64,000 nucleotides of DNA from Tetraselmis striata (lineage: Eukaryota; Chlorophyta; Chlorodendrophyceae; Chlorodendrales; Chlorodendraceae), in NCBI GenBank assembly GCA_006384855.1, contig VCJN01002526.1, positions 46,526 to 110,525 on the forward strand, read 5' to 3'. Shown here one piece after another: positions 1 to 10,599 of the stretch (its first letter is position 1; each line of letters begins with the position of its first letter). Both the position numbers and the translations under genes were made by a program. Under the pieces are notes generated by a model. It did no database searches and was not told the origin of the DNA. It saw only the letters and a list, made by a program, of their open reading frames with translations.

Positions 1-262
1 ATATAATATTGCGGTCCCCACGCCATTTTGGGAGATAATGCACGACGCCGGTTTCACGTGGCCACATGCGGTGATAGTGATTGAGTGTGTAATGTCGCAT
101 ATTGACAGCGGTACTCGGTGTCACACATTATGTCTTATAATGGCGCAGGAGTCGCAACGTGTCGTCATTGCATCTCAAGTGTTGCTACTCGCACGCCACT
201 TTGGGAGGTAATAATGTATATGGCGCAAACTACTCGTGGCCACATTTGGCAACCACTGCGTT
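1..262. repeat. two imperfect direct repeats at window start
   Basis: A segment with 'cacgccattttgggagataat' style wording near position 20 and 'gtggccacat' near 58 recurs in altered form near positions 193 and 236 ('cacgccactttgggaggtaa', 'gtggccacat'). This suggests two diverged copies of a unit of roughly 170 bp, the first cut by the window edge. No coding sense is visible. Confidence 0.4.
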
Positions 263-445
263 GGCTCATTGAGTATACTACCGCACATTCTCCGAGAAAC
301 GCCGCCCGTCCTCAATCGCCCGCCCGCCCCACTCCAACGGAGTGCCTGTGCCCCCCCTAGAAGCCGCTTCACCGCACCCGCACCCTTCACCCTCCAGTTT
401 TGAGCGAGGCATGGTTGGGGTGTTAGAAGGTATCAGGGAAATTCT

Positions 446-650
446 TTACAAAGGACTATCCCCGGCCTCCGCCTGAAGCCGGGCAGTGGCGCGGCGGTAA
501 AGCCGGCGTTGGTACTCGCGGATGTGCTGCGCGTTGGCGCGGTAGTACTCTCTACCGTACTCGCGCACGCGCTCGCGGTTCGCGGCGTTGTACTCCGCGC
601 GGTACGCATTGGTACGCTCCCGGTTGTTGTCGCGCCAACAACCGGTGTGG
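446..650 (-). pseudogene. fragment of an Arg/Glu/Tyr repeat protein
   Basis: Read on the minus strand this stretch gives a short, highly charged ORF end of about 60 residues. It is built from repeats of the form NRERxxEYxxxYxxAN, for example NRERVREYGREYYRAN and IREYQRRLYRRA, and stops at 446. Such short Asn-Arg-Glu/Tyr-Tyr repeats are common in poorly characterised proteins of algae and large DNA viruses, usually behind a small zinc ribbon, which is not visible here. The upstream part runs into the antisense of a Ty3/gypsy fragment, so the original gene start is gone. It is probably a gene remnant cut by the retroelement. I assign no function. Confidence 0.4.
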
Positions 651-651
651 T

Positions 652-2000
652 ATGTGCTCTGAAAGAATGGCGCTGCTATTTGGAAGGCACTCGCCGTATT
701 ACAGCTATAACTGACCATGCCACATTGAGGCATTTGCCCACACAAGAAGGACTAGGTAGACGCCATGCCCTATGGTTTCATGAGATTTCACCATACATGG
801 CAGTCAACCCACAGACTAATGAACCCGTGTTGCATATATTATATCGCAAAGGCGCTGACAATGAGGCTGTTGCCCTCTCTCGCCGCCCTGACCTGCACCA
901 TGCATTGACTGAATATGAAAACCATTTGGTCGAAGCTGACCTCGAACAAATGCAGGACTATTTGTCAGCAATGTCCGTCTTACAGATTGACAGCAAGCAG
1001 ATCAACAAGGTCAAAGCTGCCTACATCACTGATGTTGCCTACAGCCATGGACGTGCCCCTAACGGTGTGCGACACGATGAGACTAATGGTCTCTACTACA
1101 TCGCAGATAAAGTCTATATACCCAATGATTATGAACTGAGAAAACTCGTCATTGAGGAGTACCATGTTGGTAATAAACACCCCAACCATACCCGCACTCT
1201 TGCCAACATACTGCGGATGTTTTGGTGGCCGCGCATGAATACCACAGTTAAGCATTACTGCAAACACTGTGATACATACTTGCGCTACAATCAAAGCGGC
1301 TACCACCAAGCCTTCTGGTTCTTTGTTTCCCTTGCCAAAGACAACCAAGCCTTGGGAGATAATCTCTATTGATTTTATAACCAACTTGCCTGAGGTGAAT
1401 GGCTATGATGCTATTGCTACGTTTGTTGATACATTCACCAACCAGTACCATTTTCTGCCATGCAATATTAAGATCGATGCGACACAGTTGGCCAGATTAC
1501 ATTTGGACATATTTACAGACACCATGGTCTCAGCAGATGTATCATCTCTGACAGAGATCCCAGGTTCACTTCAGTGTTCTGGAAATCATGGTTTACAGCT
1601 CTGCAAACTAAGCTTAAAATTTCCAGCGCTTACCACCCGCAGACGGACGGTCAAACTGAACGCACCCACATAACTATATATTGAGCAAGTATTACGTGCG
1701 TTTGTTCACAAGCAACATGCCTCTTGTTAAGTCATTTGGCTCTTGCTGAATTTTCTTACAACAATTCAGTCCATTCAGCAGCACGTTATGCCCCTTTTGA
1801 GGCAATTTATGGCATGATGCCAGTGACACCACTTGATCCGATTGCTACTGCCAACCAAGATGTACACAACACATTTGCAAATATTCAGGATATTCACACA
1901 CTGATTTCTGAGCAATTGAAGCTTGCTGATGAATATCAAAAGGTCTATGCCGACCGCAAAACCAGCCATGTTGAGTTCGCAGGAGACAAAGTCTAGCTCT
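652..2000 (+). mobile_element. Ty3/gypsy retrotransposon pol fragment (RNase H to integrase), decayed
   Basis: The order of domains is that of a Ty3/gypsy pol 3' half. An RNase H tail (ITDHATLRHLPTQ, then an ALSRRPD-type end) is at about 700-900. The integrase HHCC zinc-binding domain follows at about 1160-1300 (H-P-N-H...C-K-H-C). The catalytic core starts at about 1350 (ISIDFITNLP) and has a Y-H-P-Q-T-D-G-Q-T-E-type block at about 1630-1670. Integrase C-terminal sequence lies at 1735-1990 (SYNNSVHSA, YGMMPVTPLDP). At least three frame changes (near 1300-1370, 1540 and 1680-1725) break the reading frame, so it is inactive. The 5' side (gag, protease, reverse transcriptase) is missing and replaced by an unrelated Arg/Tyr-repeat fragment. 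No LTR is recognisable on either side. Confidence 0.85.
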
Positions 2001-3190
2001 CGACGGAGCACCTGCTTTTGGTAGATCGCAGATCGCAGATCTACGTAGATCTACGTCATCTACGATGGCTTTAGCTGAATTGGTCATCTACGATGGCCTC
2101 ATGCAGAACGATCTCAATGACGATGGACGTAGATCGTACATCGGAGATCGCTATACCAGTTGCCCAGATTACGACGGACGAGATGTCCCATGAAGGGGGA
2201 GTCGGGGGTACAAGAATCGGCGCGATGGATGTCGCGAGGGGGGAGGGGGGCGAGCAGAGTGGCATGTCGCTGATCTGGCCCTCTCCGCGTCGGCGTCAAA
2301 GTCCACGGTGCGCGGCACAGTAGAAGTGCCGCGGCGTGGAAGTCGCCATGTCGTGCCACTAGCCGTTGGCTTGGCCACTGGCAGTGTAGTGTCACTTTGT
2401 ACTCGAATCTGTACTAGACCACGGGCATGCGCCAGCATGCGCCCCAGTCGGAGCGCATCTCGGCACCTACGCCGAGTAAAGGCCAGTACATATCGAGCCA
2501 TGCCCACACGGGAGGGGCAACCATAGGTTACTGTTGGTCGACACCGTTCGAAGGGCTTGGATCTTGTTCCGCTGAGTGGGGTAGGCGATGTGGCGTCGTC
2601 CTCTCCTCACGTTGGGCGAGTACTCAACAGCTCGCTCGCGGGTATAGTAGTTAGCAAGTCGCAAGCGACACGCGTCCATTAACCACACAAACCCTAACGG
2701 GTTCTCCCAAGCAGAGGGGGTCGGGGGCGAAAGGCTTCGCTCACCGTACATGGTATGATGGCGGAAGACCGGCGCCCTGCGCGGCAAAAAGCGCCGCGAC
2801 TAGTAACCACATAAACTACTAGTTTAGAACATTTATATGTACAAAGACTTATGTGGAGTGCTGTTCTAATAGCAGAGTGATGATGAACTCATCATATAAA
2901 CTATTACTATAAATAATACAGTTGCTACCCCATGTACGATAGATATGTACTGTAGTAGTAGCGCGACGACAAGATCGTAGTTAATACACGATATGCCATG
3001 CGATGATGCGAATAGCCGATATGATCATAATAACGGGTCGTCGATGGGTCGCGCTATCATATAAAGCGACCCACATTTATCTCCCCCCACATATATATAT
3101 GGAGATATCTCCACGATGATAGTATTTACATGAGCTAGCAAAAGAAGGCGATATCAGGAAATCACCAAAAAAAGGACAATCAGAAAGGTC
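2001..3190. other. no gene seen; short tandem motif at 2020-2110
   Basis: No supportable coding region. A local cluster of 'gatcgcagatc' and 'tctacgtagatctacg' motifs (2022-2110, partly palindromic) directly follows the retroelement fragment and may be residual element sequence. 2800-3180 is AT-rich with short triplet-like patches. Confidence 0.4.
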
Positions 3191-3192
3191 CT

Positions 3193-3931
3193 CTATAGCG
3201 ACTGCGAGGTGGAAGCAGTAACATGAGAAGACGCAGAATGGGCACGAGCCCACGCATCGGACGTGGCCATCTGCACACCGGCAGAGAGAATGCCGCCCAG
3301 GGTACCATGCACGCAAGCCGAGACCAGCTGCAACAGCCCCCGCCGTGTGCGCGACAGGTGACGGCGGAACTCCGCAAGTTGGTTGGCGACAAAGTTCCGA
3401 AGTGCCTGAACGGATTGACCACGAAGGAAGCACGAGGTCGGGGCGGAAGGACCGCCAGGGAAGTTGCGCACAGCCAACAACACCGCGAAGATGTAGACCG
3501 CCGTCAAAGCGGACTTCCCGAGACGGCCGCGGTCCTCAACCACAAATGGATAGTACCGGTAAACACCCTGCACTGGGCCGGAAGACGCCCGGTCCGCTGC
3601 TAACTTACCATGCTCCGCCTCGGTCGCCGCGATTCCCGGGGTGCACTAGCGGGGGTCGTTGCTCCAAGTGGGGGTCGTGGAGGACACGCACTCGAAGTCG
3701 ATCATGTAATCGCACGCCGGCCCCCCCCCACCCCGCCAGCGTCAAGCCCGACGGCCTCGAGCGGTCCGCTGGGCGCAGCCCACTCGTCTCAAGGGTCAAG
3801 TCGCCGGCTCCCGAGCGGTCCCGGTCAAGCACCGCCCCCGCATCAATTGCCACAGATGCCCACAGATTCTTCAAAGCGGTATGCATGCGGTGCTTGTAGT
3901 TCGCTACGGGGCATATGGGTAGATGATACAC
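3193..3931 (-). pseudogene. decayed 3' end of a retroelement ORF
   Basis: The minus frame ending near 3193 contains a block YPFVVEDRGRLGKSALTAVY followed by a hydrophobic helix. This is the kind of '(F/Y)xPFVxExxGxxGxxA' block that closes the C-terminal domain of many non-LTR reverse transcriptase ORFs, and the LINE at 57 kb has the comparable FVPLAVSEFGSLAPHA. Upstream minus-strand pieces in shifted frames (MHTALKNLWASVAIDAG near 3860, ACDYMIDFECVSSTTPTW near 3700) look like the preceding part of the same domain, interrupted by frameshifts. No reverse transcriptase core is present. This is a tentative family assignment by pattern only. Confidence 0.4.
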
Positions 3932-5814
3932 GATGAAATCCGTCGCGCTCCGGTTCGAGCCATCCGTAGAGCGAAGCCATAAGGGATCAATACCACACGT
4001 GGGGTCAGGGCAAGTGGCAAGAGCGGAACCTCCACGCGGGCAAACGCCCAGTACCCGCGCAGCGGCGGCCGAATAAGCAGCATGGGGAATCTTGCGGGCG
4101 GACTCGTGATCCGACTAGAAAAGCGATAGGGAGCCCGGCCCGCACGCGCTTTACATGCGCATGGTATCAAGTCGCGAGGCCGCGGCACCAGTACGCTCGA
4201 AGCTGAGATCGAGGGCCACGAAGTCACGTAAGCGAATCGCACGGCTGAGGTGGCGTTGGACAACCATGGTCGTTGGTTGATCATCGGAGGTCGCACCCGA
4301 ACCCGTACCCGAGGGCGATGATAGTCGGACTTGATCGCTATGCTTTTGCTATTTCGAACGCTGATATCCAGGCTGCCGGAGCACGTGAATATTCCTATTG
4401 AAGTACTTCGAAAAAGCTTCGTGTTTACGAATATCGGTGCGATTATACGAGGATTGCCAGAGTGGAGCACTTTTCCCAAAAGTGTTTTGCATCGTGTCCC
4501 CTCGTAAACCGAAAGGGAGCAAAAAAGGTAAAATATATGAAATTTACATATCTCCGCATGATAAAGCGTATTTACACATATCAGAGAAGGTTAAATCGTA
4601 GATGTACGCGCAAATGTATGTGGCCTTAAGTATCACTGCGTCGCGGATGTAACGCGAGGTGTACGAGGCCGGTGATGACCGGTATTTATGCCTCTATAAT
4701 TGGCTGGTGTGATGACACGGATGGATGTACTAAGATTGAGAAAAAGGTTCTCGGTAGCTTTGCGCGATGTGATCGTGATGTGTACGCATAATGGCTTGTA
4801 TGCGCCTCGACGAAATGACATACCCAATATGTGTTCGTGCTGAGTTGGCTTGTTTCGTAATTTTGATTGGTGTACACTACGCTTAAAAATCAATGGTAAG
4901 CGAACTGTCCTCCAGGGTTAGTTGGTGAGCATTTTTCGAGTATCAACGCATTACGAAAACCCTCCGAGCTGGGGACGCGGGGTGACCTGCCGGTGTTTGA
5001 AATAAGTTCGGGGTGCGAAAACTAGTGCCCAAATCGTAGAATTCTGACGGAAATATAACCGATCTATGCGGAATTTGGACTTGCGGGGTTTTTAGATGCT
5101 CTCAAGGCGCGCGCCTGCGGCGCGCGCCGTAAGAGTTGGATACGTGCTTTCCCCACCGTGTAGAGCTAGTAACGCGCTACCATATGAAGCGGCTGCCAAA
5201 AGGTGCGCATGCTCATTACAAAACAATCCGCCGCCTACTCGAGTACGTGCCTCGTGATAAGTGTAGCACTTGTGTAACGCTGATGTACGTGGGCATTATG
5301 AGCGATTGGAAGGCGCGATGCGGGATCACTCGCGGTACCATGCGAGCACATCTATGGGCAGTCTATTGCTATAGAGCCATGCCAAAGGCTCCTCATGTGC
5401 TGCGCGTAAGATTTTTTTCAGAATATTTGTGCTACTGTGAACTCGTGCGAAATTCGTGCCTCGTTTTTACATCTACATACACCTCAATGTACACGGCCAA
5501 ATCAATTCAATATGAAATTATGGGGTTGCAGCCAGCACTCTTACCCAACATACCCCTATATTAGGATTGGCGCCACGCGCTTCGATTGCGCGTGACCACA
5601 TACCCTGTATATCCAACGTAGGGTTTGCCATTATTTTGAAGCGCAATGTACATCATACGGCATGTCGGAAGAAGGCAGTCGCACCGTACGCGCACCGTAC
5701 TCTGCCCCGTGTAACCAAACCCATCACCGTACGCGCACCATTCCCTACCTGCTGGTCGGGATGCTCTGTGGGCTAATTATATTCTGTTCCCAGCATGATC
5801 TTCCAGCACGATAG
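3932..5814. other. no recognisable gene; GC palindrome at 5106-5130
   Basis: Open frames of up to about 190 codons exist (minus 3904-4479, plus 5136-5564), but they show no family signature, no low-complexity bias suggestive of coding and no splice context. At about 5106-5130 there is a perfect-looking inverted repeat, GGCGCGCGCC separated by TGC from its complement, able to form a GC-rich hairpin. Confidence 0.4.
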
Positions 5815-6420
5815 CCGTTCTCTCCCACCGCGCACACACCCATCGCTCGCGTATATCCCTGAGCGGGTAATCTGTCATCGCCGCCGTACAGGCAGAGCAG
5901 GCACATGTGCTGGTGCTCGACGAATTTGAAGCGCTCGTCCTGGAGGTAAGACGTTCGCCGCAACTGTGCGAGGTTCACCATTTTACGGTATGTTTCTCGT
6001 TCCCTTGTTATCCCTCTCCTGCAACGCCAGCACTGCCTACTTACAGAGGCATAGCATGACATGACAGGAAGTACCTGGTCACCTAATGTGTTTTGTCTGT
6101 TTCTTGGTTACGACAGGCACCGCTAGTGGTTTGGGACCTGTGTGGAGCGTGGTGTTCCGCCGTCGGGCGCGCGTGCAACAGCGATCCCTACCACTGCGCG
6201 GCTTGTCGCCGTTCTGATCGGCAACATACTTGTCGCGCCAATTGCACCGCCGCCCACCTGTATGATGAGGCTCGTTATCGCCGCCACTGTGTTTTGTGAT
6301 GCCTGTAGCTGCCAACTTTCTGTGTCTATTGACCCGGTCCGCGTATGGCACAGGGGGCATGTTTGAGTCACAACGGTCCTATTCATGGACTCAAAAAGGT
6401 GCCCTCCACGTGATCGCTTA
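5815..6420 (+). repeat. interspersed repeat family A, copy 1
   Basis: This stretch aligns by eye with 11540-12095 and 11150-11530. Shared landmarks, in order, are 'cctgagcggg', 'cgccgccgta', 'gtttctcgttcccttgtta', 'cagcactgcct', 'ttgttttgtctgtttcttgg', 'gtttgggacctgtgtggagc', 'ttttgtgatgc' and 'ccggtccgcgta'. It ends in a tract with 'tgagtca' and 'gactcaaaa' motifs that also recur in the 10-12 kb cluster. The reading frame is not conserved between copies, so it is a non-coding or long-dead repeat. Confidence 0.75.
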
Positions 6421-6701
6421 GGCTGGGATATGTACCCACTTTTTGGGCACGTTTCAGGTGCAATGCAATACTATACGAGAGTAATAAAATGACAAATCGG
6501 CGTGTCCTCTTCGCGCCCTCAGTCGCGTGAAGTACTATCCGCCTCACCTAGGAAGATTGCGGACGCGAGGGCGTGGCGACTGGCGTTTAAAGCCCGGAAA
6601 AAAAACCTCACTCGCGCAGAGAAGGGGCCCCGGGCCCACGAGTCTATCCCCGACCTCAGAGATTGTGTTCGTCGCAACGAGATGCTACCTTTGAGCTCTG
6701 C
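6421..6701. other. no gene seen
   Basis: Short spacer between the family A repeat and the minus-strand broken ORF. Nothing recognisable. Confidence 0.3.
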
Positions 6702-7897
6702 TCACGGCGACGCGGCGTCGGGGCGAGATGTCGGCGCAGGCGGCGGTGCGGGCTTCGCGTCCCGAGATGAGGGCTCCTTAGGCGGAGATGCGGGTCGGGG
6801 AGGCTGAGATGGGGCACCGCCACGGGAAGATGTGGCCCAGCGACTCCCACCAGCGGCACCCGAAGGCGCCTGACAACTTGATGTGGCTTCGCGTTTCGGC
6901 TTAGGCGCCTGGAAGGGGTCGTCGTCCTCCAACTCTTTCGCCATCTTAAAAGGAGGACTCGGCTCGCGCTTCTTTGAATGCTTCCCACGCGGCTTACTGG
7001 GCGACAAGGTGCTCTTTCCTCCCCTGCTCAACGCACCGTGCGGGCGCTTCGTCGCACTCGAAGGCTGAGGCTCATTCGGCGGCTTGGCAGCCTCCGAGGG
7101 ACCAAGCCTCCTCGGGGGAGGGGGCGGAGCTGCTCGAAACTCCCGTTTTCGGGAGAGACCTGCTGCAGCGCCGTTTTGGGAGCCATCTCCGCCGGACCCC
7201 GCTGGCTGTGGTTGAGATATGCGGGCTTGGAGGACCCGCGAGGTTGACGCGGCGCCGCGACGACCTGGTAGTAGCGGTCGTCGACCAAGACGGTGGGGGG
7301 AAGAGAGCCGGCTCGGCATGGCTGGCAGGTGTTTGTGGACTTCGTGCAGCGTTGGCAGTTCTTGATGTGTTGAATGCCGCGCCGCATCTCGTTGTCGTCG
7401 TGCCATTCGCGCACGTTGCGTATCGAGTAGCCACAGTGTTTCACAGTCTTGGTTTGACACTCGACGAAGAGGACGGGCTCCACGGCATGTTGCCAAGATG
7501 CCACCGGCTAGGCTCCTTGCATGCCATTGGAGTCTTGGAGTGCGCGCTTGCGGTCGGCGTATGCGTGCTCGTTGACAGGGTCAGGGAGCACACGCACCCA
7601 CAGCTTCCGAACTCCACTTGCATCAGTGTGAGAGAACACTTTGGTCGGCACCATGTCGAGAGCCGACGCAGTCTTGTTCGCGGCTGTGTCGGATAAGCCA
7701 AGGTGCCTCACAGTTTGCGCCAAGCTGCCCACCATGAAGCATGTAGACTTTGTGGTCAAAGGGAAGAACTCGATGGGGAATCTCATGAGCTTCGTGGGCC
7801 AGTCTGTGTAATCTCTGGGCAATCGTGACTGTGCAATCTTCCGGAGGCGGAGAAAGCTGACCTTGTGGATGAAGACGATCATTGCCTCCTTGCACAT
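6702..7897 (-). pseudogene. broken hypothetical gene with Cys cluster and basic Pro/Lys tail
   Basis: On the minus strand a frame from 7897 (ATG not certain) runs about 129 codons to an amber codon at 7508-7510. The same frame then continues without further stops to about 7030. It contains a compact cysteine cluster near 7320-7370 (C-x2-C-x6-C-x2-C) that could bind zinc. A shift of frame near 7090 leads into a Lys/Pro/Ser-rich disordered tail (KPRGKHSKKREPSPPFK) ending at 6702. The tail looks like genuine protein sequence, so the whole is best read as one gene broken by one stop and one frameshift. The N-terminal part has a faint resemblance to ribosomal protein uL23 (FPLTTKS, then a VRVLPD stretch), too weak to rely on. 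A transposase-derived origin is equally possible. No function assigned. Confidence 0.35.
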
Positions 7898-7984
7898 CTG
7901 CGAGATGCCAGTCGACGTTCACACATTGATTGCTACAGCGCTAAATTGCATGTTGATGCCTTTAAGTAGGCTATAGCGGCCTAA

Positions 7985-8800
7985 AAGATGGCTGCCAACC
8001 TTTCAGTATGCGGATTTCTATGACAAAAAGGGAATTTAATTGCGCATATGTTTTACAATACCATACAAATTGCAAGGCAGTACCTCTAATACCTGATATT
8101 TGTTGGCGGCACGGCGCAGATTGGTGCAGCGCTGCCACCGCAGATTGCTGCAGCGCTGCACCGCAGATGCTGCCTTTAGGCATGCTTGAACTGCCTAGAT
8201 GGCTGCAAACCATTTAGTATGCGGAGTTGCATGGCATAGAAGGGATATAAACACGCACCGGCTTGGCGATACTATACGGATTGCAAGGCAGTACCGCTAA
8301 GACATGATATTTACTGGCGGCACGTACGCCGCAGATTGCTGCAGCGCTGCACCGCAAATGCTGCCTTTAGGCATGCTTTAATGGCCTAGATGGCTGCAAA
8401 CCATTTAGTATGCGGAGTTGCATGGCATAGAAGGGATGCGAACACGCACCGGCTTGACAATACTATATGGATTGCAAGGCAGTACCTCTAATACCTGATA
8501 TTTGCTGGCGGCACGCCGCAGATTGCTGCAGCGCTGCACCGCAGACGCTGCCCTTAGGCATGCTTTAATTGCATAGATGGCTGCAAACCATTCAGTATGC
8601 GGGGTTGCATGGCGTAGAAGGGATATGAACACGCACCGGCTTGACGATACTATACGGATTGCAAGGTAGTCGTACCGCTAAGACCTGATTTTGCTGGCGG
8701 CACGCCGGAGATTGTTGCAGCGCTGCACCGGACATGCTGCCCTTAGGCATGCTTTAGCTGCCTAGATGGCTGCAAACCATTTAGTATACGGGGTTGCATG
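7985..8800 (+). repeat. tandem satellite, about 190-bp period, a little over 4 copies
   Basis: The landmark 'gatggctgc(a/c)aacc(a/t)tt(c/t)agtatgcgg' recurs at about 7987, 8197, 8389, 8577 and 8766, giving periods of about 210, 192, 188 and 189 bp. Each unit also carries a 'cggattgcaaggcagtac' block, a 'gcggcacgccgcagattgctgcagcgctgcaccgcag' type block and an 'aggcatgctt' block. The first copy is the most diverged. No coding potential. Confidence 0.92.
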
Positions 8801-8815
8801 AATCACCAACATGAT

Positions 8816-9020
8816 CCCCGGCCGCCGCGCGTTGGCGCCGCGCTGCCCCGGCCGCCGTGCGTTGGCGCCGCGCTAGCGCTGCCCCGGCCGCGGCGCGTTG
8901 GCGCCCCGCTGCCCCGGCCGCGGCACGTTGGCGCCCCGCTGTCCCGGCCGCGGCGCGTTGGCGCCGCGCTGTCCCGGCCGCGGCGCGTTGGCGCCCCGCT
9001 GCCCGCCCCGGCCGCGCTAG
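8816..9020 (+). repeat. GC-rich minisatellite, about 30-bp period
   Basis: About seven units built on 'gccccggccgcggcgcgttg' plus 'gcgccccgct' stand directly after the 190-bp satellite. All six frames are open because the unit length is a multiple of three, which produces spurious Ala/Arg/Pro ORFs on both strands. The abrupt change from the satellite suggests an independent expansion. Confidence 0.92.
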
Positions 9021-10599
9021 CAAAGGAAGTGCGGTTTGTGAAATCGACGGACATGAGTTGATTCAACTCTTATCTGCGGTCGAGACGATTTGTTATGATC
9101 GTTGATTATGATTAATGAGGTATTGCCCAGTGAGCTATGGAGGCGAAGCTAAAGCTGCATGAATCTCCAGTCACGGGGCATACACGAACCCACGTTGCTT
9201 GCCGAGGTGCTCCGAGAGATGCGCCGTTTAAGTCGCCGAATCTCTTCGGACGACCAACCACAAGGCGCGCAAGTCTGTTGGTGTCGCGGGTTTCTTGGGT
9301 GCTTTGACGCGATGATAAGTACACGATCCGCTGTCGACAGGCTGTCGAGGTAGTCCATTCGCGGGAGGGGCCCTTGCGTGAGTCAAGTAGGTGCTCGGAA
9401 TCTGCACGCAAGAGATTTCCGCCTTGGAGGCCTGGCTTGATCGTTGTCTCGCGTAGAAATGGTGATGTCCCAGATGGGGACGTTCTTGAGGTCGAGTGTC
9501 GGCTTCACCGCAGCCGGCTCGATATGCTGGATGTCACATGAGTCACTGTCCGATGCCCCGTTCAGGCTAAAGGCGTCATTGGAACTGGTATATCATCACG
9601 GAAGTCAGGTGGTAGTGGGGCGTTGCCAGGGTCTGCCTATATCGCACTCTGCCGAGCCAGATTGGCGAGGGGGTGGTCATCATGCCGGTGGTGATGCTGG
9701 TAGACATCGCGAAGGGATGGCGCAATTGTGTTGGAAGATGTATAACTGTAGGGGTGGGCGGGTGGGAAGAAAATTCTCGTCGCACGTCGCCGTCGATCGT
9801 CGAAAGCTGTCGAGGGTCGAGATACACGCATGTTGAAGCCTCTGGCAGGCGTCGAGCACGGGGGCAAGACGTCGAACCAAAGCAGAGGGCCCAAAAACCT
9901 GTCGGAGGGAGATTGTCGAAGTGATGGCTGAGTGGCACTGTCACTGATGGGAGGAGAGTCGGCGAAAGTCGGCGTGCATGCGTCGAATCACGTCGAGTGC
10001 CAGCAAGCGAGATGCAAACTAGGAAGGCAAAGGGCTGCTATGAGCCGTGGGCGATGGATGAAAGGTAGTCGCTGTCGCCGTGGTGATGGCTGATGAGTGG
10101 CACTGTCACGAGAGAGAAAAGGGTGAGTCGGAATCATATTTCTGGCAAGAGCAGTTGACTGAATTTACAAAAGCCGAGGCTGACAATTTATACCAGCCGG
10201 CTAGGTGTCGACTAGATAGGGTAGACACCGCTCCATCGCAGGCAATCTGGTAGAGAAGTCTAATAAGTGCCGTACACTGGCACCATCTGGGTGTAGTACA
10301 TCTTAGGCACATGTACGGCAGTAGCACTTCACAATGCGGATTTCACAGAGAGAAAATGCGGAATCAGAATACCGGGGTACCCTGGATCCAACACATTTCA
10401 CAAGCTAGGTTCATTTCACTAGCTAGGTGAATAGTACCTCGTACAGTGTTGGCAAGAAGAGGAATGTGTCAAAGCTCAGTTTCACAGTACGTTCGTACAG
10501 TACTAGGCGTAACTCAAATCTGCACCCCCCAAAAGGGGTACAAAATTGAGTTAAGGGGGGGGGGTAATTTTGAGTCCAAAAATGTGCCCATTTTGACTC
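9021..10599. other. no recognisable gene
   Basis: The longest frames (9444-9836 plus, 9576-9944 minus) have no family signature. A short phrase 'gatggctgagtggcactgtcac' is repeated at about 9922 and, in altered form, at 10087-10110, and 'gtcga' is unusually frequent at 9790-10000. A poly(G) run is at about 10554-10565. Confidence 0.4.

Noticed and set aside
509..1372. A single 287-codon plus-strand gene
   Set aside because: The first about 50 codons are the antisense of the Arg/Tyr-repeat remnant. Only the part from about 652 is retroelement, so the long frame is a chance fusion.
4398..4601. Small 67-codon ORF with KGSKKGKIYEIY
   Set aside because: No conserved signature, splice context or neighbour support; could be chance.
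8816..9020. CRISPR array
   Set aside because: Units are contiguous about 30-bp tandem repeats with no unique spacers, in a eukaryotic nuclear context.
8798..9066. Ala/Pro/Arg-rich small proteins on both strands
   Set aside because: Produced by the 30-bp minisatellite, whose period is a multiple of three.
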